Source: Acidobacteriota bacterium (GTDB lineage: Bacteria; Acidobacteriota; Terriglobia; Acidiferrales; UBA7541). From it: a stretch of 8,317 nt of DNA. The stretch is from NCBI GenBank assembly GCA_003131985.1, contig PKWH01000210.1, forward strand, positions 925-9,241, given 5' to 3'. This document shows, piece by piece, positions 1 through 6,265 of this stretch. The notes beneath the pieces were generated by a model. That model saw only the letters and a list, made by a program, of their open reading frames with translations. It ran no database searches and had not been told where the DNA came from. Numbering within the stretch: the first letter of the stretch is position 1; each line of letters begins with the position of its first letter. A program made the position numbers and the translations under genes.

Positions 1-1067
1 GTCATCACAGGCTGGTCAGACTTCACCGCAAGCCAGAGAAAATCTTCGATTCGTGCATCGTTGGAGACGGCGTCAAGCTTGATCGTTCGCCCTCTGACGT
101 TCTTCTCCATATCCACCACTTCGCCCTTCACGTGCAACGTGCTGTTCCGAAGTTTCGCGAGAATATGGTTTAGAATCACGTTCCCGTTTGTGCCGTCCAC
201 AGTCGCGTCGTAATCGGTGTGCAGCCGCTCGGGATGTCCCGCAATGTTCAACGCAAAATCCGGAGTTTCCGTTTGTCCTTGGACGGATAAGTAGTTCAGG
301 GGGCCCTTAAACGCACCCGTGGAGTTCATGGTCCCCGAAATACCTTTGATGGTGCGGAAGTCCGCATTCTTGAAATTATATTTTGCGTCGACCGGGAGTT
401 CGCTGGGTTCTTCCGGCTGCCACGGACCGAAAAGGCCAATCGAGTCAATTTCTCCCTTGGGAGTCGGATTCGTCAGGATGGCGTGGAAATTAGCAGGACG
501 GTCAAAGCTAAAATCGTTGATCTCCAGATGATGAATCTGGAAGTCTTTAGGCTCCTTTCCCGGCTGGAGCCGAAGGATTTCGAGAAGCGCATCGTCCGCG
601 TGAATATCGTCGATTACGATTGGATACTTTTTTGAGAGATCTTCGTCTGTTTTCTTCAGCAGCGGTTGCCCCCCAGGGCGATGAGGCGGCGTGTGGATCT
701 GTAAGCCAATCAGGCGGACGCTTGCGACATGCATCTTTGGAAGCAGCAAGCCGGTCAAGGTTGCGTCAACGATTATCTCTTTCGCCTGAATTAGCGGGGG
801 CACATCTGTTCGGCCGTTGTGGCGCAACACCAAGTCCGAAATAGTGACTCGCGCCCGTGGGAATAGCTGGATCTGAAGATTGGAAAACTGCACATCGCTC
901 TTGAAGTGCGTACGCAGGGTCTCGATTGCGCGCTCCCGCAGGTAACCCGGCAGCCGCACCGACGCTACGAAGAGACCGACGGCGACAATTACAACTAACA
1001 CTCCCGCAATGAGGATAAGTTTGCGGATGAGAGAAACCGGCGCTTTTTCGGTCACGTTTGACATCAT
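1..1067 (-). CDS. AsmA-like membrane-anchored protein, C-terminus cut off by window edge
   Basis: The minus strand is open from an ATG at 1067-1065 to the left edge, giving 355 complete codons and no stop. Residues 1-16 are a short, positively charged cytoplasmic start (K8, R15, K16). Residues 17-35 are a single hydrophobic helix (LILIAGVLVVIVAVGLFVA). After it comes a beta-rich region of the type seen in AsmA/DUF748 proteins: a segment reading LPGYLRERAIETL, then 'VQFSNLQIQLFPRARVTISDLVL', and later alternating strands such as NSTLHVKGEVVDM. AsmA-family proteins are inner-membrane-anchored, periplasmic bridge-like proteins linked to outer-membrane assembly and phospholipid transport; that role is inferred here from similarity in style. 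Two ATGs lie in tandem (1067, 1064) and neither has a clear Shine-Dalgarno. The gene is divergent from the PilZ/coiled-coil gene. Family assignment is fairly sure, precise function is not. Confidence 0.85.
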   Translation of the reverse strand, partial: MMSNVTEKAPVSLIRKLILIAGVLVVIVAVGLFVASVRLPGYLRERAIETLRTHFKSDVQFSNLQIQLFPRARVTISDLVLRHNGRTDVPPLIQAKEIIVDATLTGLLLPKMHVASVRLIGLQIHTPPHRPGGQPLLKKTDEDLSKKYPIVIDDIHADDALLEILRLQPGKEPKDFQIHHLEINDFSFDRPANFHAILTNPTPKGEIDSIGLFGPWQPEEPSELPVDAKYNFKNADFRTIKGISGTMNSTGAFKGPLNYLSVQGQTETPDFALNIAGHPERLHTDYDATVDGTNGNVILNHILAKLRNSTLHVKGEVVDMEKNVRGRTIKLDAVSNDARIEDFLWLAVKSDQPVM

Positions 1068-1090
1068 AACTAAGCACAGAACTGTTTGCC

Positions 1091-1111
1091 AGAAATGCGC
1101 AGAAATTGCGC
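1091..1111. repeat. Tandem AGAAAT(T)GCGC direct repeat
   Basis: AGAAATGCGC (1091-1100) is followed immediately by AGAAATTGCGC (1101-1111), the same word with one extra T. It lies in the predicted 5' leader of the minus-strand gene, about 25-45 bp upstream of its ATG. It could be an operator, a leader element, or a small replication-slippage product; nothing more can be said. Confidence 0.4.
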
Positions 1112-1157
1112 GGCGCTGTCTCCCTTCGTCCTCTTATTCCGCGGAACCAGCACCGCC

Positions 1158-1185
1158 TAGATATGTGACGACGCGTTACCGTCAA
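1158..1185 (-). promoter_or_regulatory. Candidate sigma-70-type promoter for the AsmA-like gene
   Basis: Read on the minus strand, TTGACG (1185-1180) matches the -35 consensus at five of six bases. It is followed after 16 bp by TATCTA (1163-1158), a weak -10 that keeps the first TAT but lacks the final T. Transcription would start near 1151 and give a leader of about 85 nt before the ATG at 1067. The -35 box is solid; the -10 is poor, which fits a promoter needing an activator. Confidence 0.35.
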
Positions 1186-1191
1186 GTTACC
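1175..1191. promoter_or_regulatory. Two direct GGTAAC half-sites, 11-bp period, flanking the -35 box
   Basis: On the minus strand the order is GGTAAC, TTGAC, GGTAAC (plus strand GTTACC at 1175-1180 and 1186-1191). The start-to-start distance is 11 bp, about one helical turn. Paired direct half-sites at this spacing are typical of OmpR/PhoB-type winged-helix response regulators that bind as tandem dimers near -35. The sequence is not a PhoB box, and no regulator is identified. Chance occurrence of two 6-mers is possible, but the spacing and the position around TTGACG make an operator reasonable. Confidence 0.35.
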
Positions 1192-1226
1192 CTTTCGCAC
1201 AGTTCTCTTATGTCGCTCGACCCGTC

Positions 1227-1239
1227 GCACCACGGGTGC
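1227..1239. repeat. Small palindrome GCACC-ACG-GGTGC
   Basis: This is a perfect 5-bp inverted repeat with a 3-nt centre, 30 bp upstream of the PilZ/coiled-coil ATG. It lies between a weak plus-strand -35-like TCGACC (1217-1222) and TACCCT (1240-1245), which are 17 bp apart. It may be an operator core or a minor leader hairpin. The promoter elements around it are too weak for a separate call. Confidence 0.25.
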
Positions 1240-1268
1240 TACCCTTAACAGACACCCCTCTTGGAGGA

Positions 1269-4200
1269 ATGGTGACTGAACCTCTAGCATCGGCCGAACC
1301 CGACGGACAGAAGCGCCGAAGCACGCGCATCGTGCAGGCCGTGCCTATTACCGTCACGGGTGTGGACGCGCTGGGTCAGCCATTCAAGGAACGGACCACC
1401 ACCGTGATGGTGAATTGCCACGGGTGTAAGTACCAGTCAAAACACTATGTTCCAAAGAATTCCATGGTCACGCTCGAAGTCCCGCGGCCCGAGGCTGGAC
1501 AAAAGCGCACCACGCAGGGCCGGGTGGTCTGGGTGCAGCGACCGCGCACTGTTCGCGAGCTGTTCCAAATCGGGCTTGAGTTTGAAGTCGCCGGCAACGT
1601 CTGGGGCATAGCATTCCCGCCCGAGGACTGGGTCACTTCCTTGGATGACGCCGGTGCGGAGTCTTCAGCGCGGTATGCACGGTCGGATCCTGCGCTATCC
1701 ATCGCGACGGCGGATGCGGTGACGGCTCCTGAACCGCCCGCCCGGGTCGCGGATAAGAAACCTGAAACGCCGGCTGCAGTTCAGCCAGTTGCGGCCCCTG
1801 TCGAGGTGGTTGCAACGCCGTCGATACCTGCGCATCCAATATCGGCTCCGGCGTCTTCGGCATCAACGGCAGCGCCGAAAACACCGACAGCGCCTGCGCC
1901 GCCGCTACCCGCACGTCCAGTTTCTGCTCCGGCGTCTTCGGCATCAACGGCAGCGCCAAAAACATCGACAACTCCCGCGCAGCCGCCCGCACGTCCGGTT
2001 TCGGCTCCGACGTCTTCGGTATCGACGGGGGCGCCGGAAGCTCCTGCAACGCCCGCGCCGTCGTCAGCCCTGCCGCAAGCTCCAGTTCCAGCACCACCGG
2101 CGCGCGCAAGCATACCGGCCGCTCCGCCAGAGGAAAGCAAGATCCACGTCGTTCCAAGTACAAGCCAAGATTTGCAGGGACCGCTGGGGCGCCAAATGGC
2201 GCAGATGGTTGATGAGGTTAAGCAGAATCTCGACAAGTCACTGCGCAGGGGCGCGGAAGCGGCAATCACCGAGGAAATGGCTATTGCTCGCCAGCAACTC
2301 GATTCGCAACTCCATGACGCGATTGAGAAGGCCATCAAGGTCTCGATGGAGCGCGTGTCCGAATCTTCGGTAAAGAAGGTAGTGCAACAGGCGGCGGATC
2401 GCACGGCAGCGATTGTGGAAGAAGCGCGAAAGTCGACCGAGGCCTCTGCAATTCATCTTGACGAAAAAATCCGCGATGCCGTGCAGCAAGCCGTGAGCCA
2501 TGCTGCAGAGCAAGCCGCTACTCAGGCGGCTCAACAAGCTGCGGAGCAGACGGCCGCGCATAGTCTGAAGCAGGCGGTTGATGAAGCTGTGGACCGCGCT
2601 TTGGTGGAGCGCGCCGCGGCCACACCATCGCTGGAAATTCTCTCTTCGCCTGAAGCGGCCCAGCAACATCTGGACCAGTGGAGGAAGAGTCTGGAAGAAA
2701 CGGCCCAGAGTGTTCGAAGCCAGACGGTGGAGCAATCGCAAGCGGAAATAGCCGCGGCGAACCAGCGCTGGAATCAGCAATTCGAAACCAGCCTGGCGGG
2801 AGCCTCTCGCGAGCTGGACGAGAAAATCGCGAACTCGTCTCAGAGGATCGACGAGAAAATTTCCGAAGTATCGCGGCAAGCTATATCGCAGGCCGAGCAG
2901 AACATTCTATCGCGCAGCCAAAGTCTGCGCGCTTCGCTGGATGAAGTGATTGGCGGCGCGGCCAACACGATCGAATCGCTCGGAGCCGGACTGAAGCAGG
3001 AACGCGAGCGAGCCGAAGAAACGAAATCACGGCTTCACGACGCCGCGAGAGTCACGTTGGAACAAACGCGCCAGCGGCTCGACGAGATCCTTGCCGAGCA
3101 ACATCAGGAGATCGCCCGGAAGGCAGACCAAATTATCGCCGAGCGCGCGCAGCAGATCGAGCCGGTGCTGGAAACGTCGGCGCAAAAAGTTGTCGCGCGT
3201 GTTTCTTCCGAACTCGATCAGAAAATCGGGACGAAGATCGAAGCGGTCCAGAAAATCGCTTCCGAGTTGGAAAGCGCCGAGCAGCAAGCAACGAATCTGC
3301 GCAACCAAATCGGCGAACAGATGCGCCAGGCTACGGAACAAGCGCTACAACTGCAAAGCTCAGTTCGCGAGCAAGTGCAGCAATCTTCCCAACAGGTCGT
3401 TCAGGAATCGATTGCGCAACTCCGCACGGAAGCTTCCAAGGTTCCGGCGGAATTTGAGGAATCTTGCCGGGCTTCCCTTTCTAAAGTCCAGGAAGATCTC
3501 CAGCTGAAAAGTACGGAGACGCAGCACGAAACCTACGAGGCGCTTTCGAAGGCTTCCGATTGGTATCAGAAGAAAGCGCAGACTACGATGCAGACGTCGC
3601 TCGAGAAGGCCGTCGAGCAATCTGCCACGACGCTTCGCGATCGCGCCGCCGAAGTTTCCAGCATGCTGGCTTCCGAGCTCGATCACTACCGGCGGACGTA
3701 TGTGGAGCACAGCACGGCGCAAATTGAAGATGCCGCGGGCGAAGTGGTGGCCCGCGAGCGAGAGAAACTCAACGAAACCGCTCAAATCGCGACGGCAAGT
3801 TTTTCAGACCAAGTCCAGCACGTCACCGCGGAATCGCTGCGGCGGTTCGAACACAGTTCCCGCTCGGCGCTGGAAAAGGCGCGCTCCGACATGGAGTTCA
3901 ACCGCGAAGGCTCGCTCGCGGAATATCAGCAGAAAATGGACGAGCGCATGAGGGAAGGTGTGGAGCAGGCGCGGACATTCCTGCAATCGCAACTTGCACC
4001 ACTGATCGAAGCCTGGGAAGAAAAGCGTGAAGTGGAGAAAGAAGAGTGGAAGCTGCAATTGAAACAATCCACCGATGAGTCCATCGAACAATATAAGGCT
4101 CGCCTCGAAAACGCTTCGAATTCCTGGCTGCTGGCCTCCGCTACCACGCTCGGCCAGCATTCGCAATCGATGCTCGATACCATCGCAAAAGCGGCCGAAA

Positions 4201-4328
4201 AGCGGCTGCGCGACACTTGTTCCGACGTCCTCGCCGGGATGGGCGACACTTTGAAAGAACGGCTTCTGGGCATGTCCAGCGACTTCCATACCGAGGAAGA
4301 CGAAGACTCTCCCAAGCACAAAAAGTAA
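1269..4328 (+). CDS. PilZ-like domain protein with long coiled-coil C-terminus
   Basis: The protein has 1019 residues if translation starts at ATG 1269. Residues ~14-120 look like a PilZ domain: R16-R20 (RRSTR) fits the RxxxR c-di-GMP clamp, and a late strand reads IGLEFEV. The second PilZ motif, normally [DN]xSxxG, reads N49-C-H-G-C53, so ligand binding is uncertain; C50 and C53 form a CxxC. Residues ~121-300 are a disordered Pro/Ala/Ser linker with three tandem repeats. Residues ~306-1000 are almost all charged, Ala/Gln/Glu-rich helix with recurring LDEKI-like words, probably coiled coil. The tail is acidic then basic (EEDEDSPKHKK). No signal peptide or membrane helix is visible, so it is likely a cytoplasmic scaffold or filament-like protein; this is inference. 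GGAGG (1263-1267) is only 1 nt from ATG 1269 and 4 nt from GTG 1272, so GTG 1272 is an alternative. A GTG at 1236 would add 11 residues and looks less natural. Confidence 0.9.
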   Translation: MVTEPLASAEPDGQKRRSTRIVQAVPITVTGVDALGQPFKERTTTVMVNCHGCKYQSKHYVPKNSMVTLEVPRPEAGQKRTTQGRVVWVQRPRTVRELFQIGLEFEVAGNVWGIAFPPEDWVTSLDDAGAESSARYARSDPALSIATADAVTAPEPPARVADKKPETPAAVQPVAAPVEVVATPSIPAHPISAPASSASTAAPKTPTAPAPPLPARPVSAPASSASTAAPKTSTTPAQPPARPVSAPTSSVSTGAPEAPATPAPSSALPQAPVPAPPARASIPAAPPEESKIHVVPSTSQDLQGPLGRQMAQMVDEVKQNLDKSLRRGAEAAITEEMAIARQQLDSQLHDAIEKAIKVSMERVSESSVKKVVQQAADRTAAIVEEARKSTEASAIHLDEKIRDAVQQAVSHAAEQAATQAAQQAAEQTAAHSLKQAVDEAVDRALVERAAATPSLEILSSPEAAQQHLDQWRKSLEETAQSVRSQTVEQSQAEIAAANQRWNQQFETSLAGASRELDEKIANSSQRIDEKISEVSRQAISQAEQNILSRSQSLRASLDEVIGGAANTIESLGAGLKQERERAEETKSRLHDAARVTLEQTRQRLDEILAEQHQEIARKADQIIAERAQQIEPVLETSAQKVVARVSSELDQKIGTKIEAVQKIASELESAEQQATNLRNQIGEQMRQATEQALQLQSSVREQVQQSSQQVVQESIAQLRTEASKVPAEFEESCRASLSKVQEDLQLKSTETQHETYEALSKASDWYQKKAQTTMQTSLEKAVEQSATTLRDRAAEVSSMLASELDHYRRTYVEHSTAQIEDAAGEVVAREREKLNETAQIATASFSDQVQHVTAESLRRFEHSSRSALEKARSDMEFNREGSLAEYQQKMDERMREGVEQARTFLQSQLAPLIEAWEEKREVEKEEWKLQLKQSTDESIEQYKARLENASNSWLLASATTLGQHSQSMLDTIAKAAEKRLRDTCSDVLAGMGDTLKERLLGMSSDFHTEEDEDSPKHKK
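1833..2069 (+). repeat. Three in-frame ~26-residue Pro/Ala/Ser tandem repeats
   Basis: Units begin at 1833, 1914 and 1992, giving periods of 81 and 78 bp (27 and 26 codons). Each starts with (H/R)P(I/V)SAP followed by a word like ASSASTAAPKT and ends in a Pro-rich stretch. Units 1 and 2 are nearly identical over GGCGTCTTCGGCATCAACGG (from 1850 and 1931), while unit 3 has diverged. All lengths are multiples of three, so the frame is kept. They form the flexible linker between the PilZ-like head and the coiled coil, and copy number could vary between strains. Confidence 0.85.
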
Positions 4329-4409
4329 TCCGCAGTCTGCGATTTAAATCTCCTCCGCGTCCGGTGCCACGATTTCGGCTCCAAGCTGCATCCCGGTATA
4401 ATGCTCGGC
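4329..4409 (+). promoter_or_regulatory. Intergenic promoter with TATAAT at 4397-4402, possibly leaderless
   Basis: The 81-bp gap after the coiled-coil gene contains a perfect -10 hexamer TATAAT at 4397-4402. Exactly 7 nt separate it from the ATG at 4410, so transcription would start at or next to the A of that codon. The -35 region at normal spacing (TTCGGC, 4374-4379) is poor. Upstream there is a weak bulged hairpin around 4328-4345 (CGCA-GTC-TGCG core) with no U-tract, so I do not call a terminator. This is probably the promoter of the five-gene run that follows. Confidence 0.45.
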
Positions 4410-5084
4410 ATGTCGAATCAGGCGTACCTGAGCATTTGGTGCAAGGATTTTCCCGAGGATCTGCTTCTTCAACGGTTTGGCGATTTCCTTTCTACGGTTC
4501 CCTTCTCTGCGAAGCAGCCGGGATTCACGCATCTCGAAATTCGAGCGGTCGATTTGACCGAAACCCCCATCTACGAGATGGATCTGCGTTCGCTTCCTCT
4601 GGACGCCGCAAGCATCGTTGAATTGGCGAAGAATTATTTGAATAACGACAGCTCCTTTTCGGTTCACTCGCGCTGGGATCTTTGGGTTTACGAGGGCGAC
4701 CCGGCGCGATGGCAGGTCCAACCACAAGCGGTTGAGCTTATTTGCTATGGGGAGGATTTCGACGGGGAAATCTGGCGACAAGACGGCCATCTGGAAGTGA
4801 ATTTCGGTTTCGAGCATCTCTTCACCGGGCACGCGGGATTGCTGGGAATCCGGCAGGTTGGCAGTTCAACCCCAGAAGGCCCGGAGGAGAAGCTTTTCCT
4901 TGAAGCCATGGCGCGCCCTGAAAATTTGCACAATTATTATGAGAAGACCCGGGAAAACATCAAAAAACTTTTCGACTGGGTTCGCCGCATCGAAAAGGCT
5001 CTGCCGGTCGAAAGGGTACAGCTGTGGTCAGAAGGGGAGGAAAACTTTGAGGCGCGCCTCGAAGAAATCTTGGCAGCTCGCTAG
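4410..5084 (+). CDS. Soluble protein of unknown function, first gene of operon
   Basis: I do not recognise this gene by family name; it reads like a conserved acidobacterial hypothetical. From ATG 4410 it has 224 residues, begins MSNQAYLSIWCKDF, and has no signal peptide or membrane helix, so it is likely cytoplasmic. It is rich in aromatic and acidic residues: HSRWDLWVYEGDPARW and later CYGEDFDGEIWRQDGHLEV suggest a compact alpha/beta or beta-sheet fold. The last ~55 residues are helical (from about PENLHNYYEKTRENIKKLF to the end), with a charged amphipathic tail. An ATG at 4401 would add three residues but overlaps the TATAAT box, and neither start has a Shine-Dalgarno; 4410 suits a leaderless transcript. 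The 3' end overlaps the next gene by 38 bp. Confidence 0.85.
   Translation: MSNQAYLSIWCKDFPEDLLLQRFGDFLSTVPFSAKQPGFTHLEIRAVDLTETPIYEMDLRSLPLDAASIVELAKNYLNNDSSFSVHSRWDLWVYEGDPARWQVQPQAVELICYGEDFDGEIWRQDGHLEVNFGFEHLFTGHAGLLGIRQVGSSTPEGPEEKLFLEAMARPENLHNYYEKTRENIKKLFDWVRRIEKALPVERVQLWSEGEENFEARLEEILAAR
5034..5049 (+). promoter_or_regulatory. Ribosome binding site setting the TTG start at 5047
   Basis: GGGGAGG at 5034-5040 lies 6 nt before TTG 5047-5049, a near-ideal Shine-Dalgarno and spacing. It is inside the end of the upstream gene, so the two genes are probably translationally coupled. It decides the start of the secreted protein, because the codons that follow give a clean signal peptide. 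Confidence 0.75.
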
Positions 5085-5631
5085 CGTGGCTTCCCTCCTG
5101 ATGCTGACGGTTCCAGCCGCGCCTGAAGCTAGGGAGCCGAAGCGAGCAAACGAGCTGAGTCTTGCCGGACTTCGTCCCGGCCGCGACCGGCTCGCTTCGC
5201 CGCAGAAGAGTTTTCGCGAACTCGATCGCGACGAATCTGTGACGGACGCGTTGTTATGGGGCGACATCTGCACGCACCGTGAACTTCGAGTCGAAGTAGA
5301 TTCAAACAAGATCGTGCAAACCATCACCGTGGACAACAACTACAAGCCTGAAATCATGGCAAAATGCTTGGCTATCGTTATGGCTCCCGGGCGCTTGAAA
5401 TTATTGGCATCCGGCCAGGGCTTGCAGCTCGGCGACCCGTGCAGCCGCATAGCCGATCTATATGGCAAGCCGGAATCTCAGAGCCCTTCCGTGAGAGGAA
5501 GCGAACAGCTAGAATTATGGCTGTATTCATTCGATTGGGCCGGCTCGGCAGTGCCGCAGGTGATGGAGGTGTCTTGCAGCGCCTCCTCCAAGCAAGTTGT
5601 AGCGATCACGCTGGCAGCGTCGAGTCTTTAA
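5047..5631 (+). CDS. Secreted protein of unknown function with Sec signal peptide
   Basis: From TTG 5047 the product has 194 residues. It opens with a basic n-region (RRASKKS), a hydrophobic core (LASVASLLMLTV) and a small-residue c-region (PAAPEA) with cleavage likely near residue 28, so it should be exported. An open frame continues upstream to 4858 but is out of frame with the overlapping gene and has no signal. The mature part begins with SLAGLRPGRDRL and later has GLQLGDPCSRIADLYGKPES. The two may be related modules of the kind in BamE/SmpA-like small beta domains, where a G-x-x-x-G-D/R helix precedes LYGxP; this is a weak resemblance. It ends with DWAGSAVPQVMEVSC. Four cysteines in the mature part allow two disulphides. 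I recall similar uncharacterised acidobacterial proteins, with no known function. The stop is 1 bp before the next TTG start. Confidence 0.8.
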   Translation: MRRASKKSWQLASVASLLMLTVPAAPEAREPKRANELSLAGLRPGRDRLASPQKSFRELDRDESVTDALLWGDICTHRELRVEVDSNKIVQTITVDNNYKPEIMAKCLAIVMAPGRLKLLASGQGLQLGDPCSRIADLYGKPESQSPSVRGSEQLELWLYSFDWAGSAVPQVMEVSCSASSKQVVAITLAASSL

Positions 5632-5632
5632 T

Positions 5633-6265
5633 TTGGATACTCGTAGAAAACTCGTGAAATCAATCGCACTAATTGCCGTTTGCGCGGCCGCACTCACGAT
5701 TCTGTCTTGCGGAAGTTCGTCTCCGGCCCCGATTCCAGCTAAATCGGAGGCTGTCGCTCCCACGCCTGCCGCTCCGGCGGTTCCGGAGGACGTGCAGAAA
5801 GCGGCCGAGCTGGCCCTGGGTTCAGAAACGGAAGTTCTAGTCTTCGGCGACCTTTCCAAGACAGGCCCGCAGCAAGTTCTCGCGATAAATCGCCTGAAGG
5901 CAACTCCGCCCGGAGTCGCGCCCGGCACGCTCGTCACGCGCGCTGTTATAATCGAGAACGACGGCAGCGCATGGAAACAAATCTTTCTCTGCGACGAACA
6001 TCTCAAAAACACCAAGGGATTTCTCGGAGGATCTCCCCTGGCGCCCGTGAACGGCTGGCGGTTGCAATATGAACAGCACGAGAAAGGATTGGAGATGTAT
6101 TTCACACCGATCGCGTCACCGAAAGGCGAAGGCGGACACGTGCTTCCGGTCGGGATTCGGTGGAATCCAAAAGTGAAGCGTTACCAATCGCTTGATAGGA
6201 GCTTCGAAAATTTTCTCGGTGAAGTGAGAACGCTGGAGACTCCGGAGTCGCAGATTCGTCAATGA
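5633..6265 (+). CDS. Putative lipoprotein of unknown function
   Basis: From TTG 5633 the product has 210 residues. It has a basic start (DTRRKLVK), a hydrophobic stretch (SIALIAVCAAALTIL) and then I-L-S-C26-G-S-S. This fits a lipoprotein signal peptide, with -3 Ile, -1 Ser and the lipidated Cys; Leu at -2 is slightly off consensus. A Ser/Pro/Ala linker follows, and the rest is a single globular domain. It contains VLVFGDLSKTGPQQVLAIN, which recalls the strand-loop-strand of VCBS/FG-GAP repeats but lacks their calcium-binding aspartates, so I do not name a domain. A GTG at 5654 would give a shorter start (MKSIALIAVC...) and is an equally possible choice; neither has a clear Shine-Dalgarno. The stop overlaps the ABC gene start (ATGA, 6262-6265), which implies coupled translation. 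Localisation is fairly sure, function unknown. Confidence 0.8.
   Translation: MDTRRKLVKSIALIAVCAAALTILSCGSSSPAPIPAKSEAVAPTPAAPAVPEDVQKAAELALGSETEVLVFGDLSKTGPQQVLAINRLKATPPGVAPGTLVTRAVIIENDGSAWKQIFLCDEHLKNTKGFLGGSPLAPVNGWRLQYEQHEKGLEMYFTPIASPKGEGGHVLPVGIRWNPKVKRYQSLDRSFENFLGEVRTLETPESQIRQ

Larger units (their letters stand above)
1068..1268. other. Divergent intergenic control region
   Basis: About 200 bp separate the starts of the minus-strand AsmA-like gene and the plus-strand PilZ/coiled-coil gene, so both promoters should lie here. I see a minus-strand -35/-10 pair, a pair of direct GGTAAC half-sites with an 11-bp period, a tandem 10/11-bp repeat, and a 5-bp perfect inverted repeat. These are listed separately. 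I see no RNA gene and no convincing small ORF; the reading frames that cross the region (766-1290 minus, 1009-1248 plus) look like non-coding shadows. Confidence 0.7.

Noticed and set aside
1236..1268. GTG 1236 as the start of the PilZ/coiled-coil protein
   Set aside because: It has no Shine-Dalgarno, sits in the palindrome, and the extra residues do not resemble PilZ protein starts; ATG 1269 or GTG 1272 next to GGAGG is better.
766..1290. Minus-strand frame of 174 codons
   Set aside because: It overlaps the AsmA-like gene in another frame and crosses the divergent promoter region. The product is Arg/Cys-rich with no domain.
1781..2404. Long minus-strand frame (207 codons) and plus-strand frame 1789-2373 across the linker
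   Set aside because: They lie opposite or out of frame with the Pro/Ala/Ser repeats. The composition is an artefact of GC-rich repeats (Gly/Ala/Val or Arg-rich), and there is no ribosome site.
4328..4345. Hairpin after the coiled-coil gene (CGCA-GTC-TGCG core, extended by AAT/ATT past a bulged C)
   Set aside because: The stem is short and there is no U-tract, so it is not a credible intrinsic terminator.
3804..4411. Minus-strand frames of 171 and 161 codons opposite the coiled coil
   Set aside because: They are shadows of the high-GC third positions of the coiled-coil gene; no start signals or recognisable features.
4858..5046. Upstream extension of the secreted-protein frame to 4858
   Set aside because: It lies wholly within the preceding gene in another frame, is Lys/Arg/Ser-rich, and would bury the signal peptide.
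5947..5952. A second perfect TATAAT
   Set aside because: It lies inside the lipoprotein gene with no sensible -35 and no in-frame start at a useful distance; likely chance.
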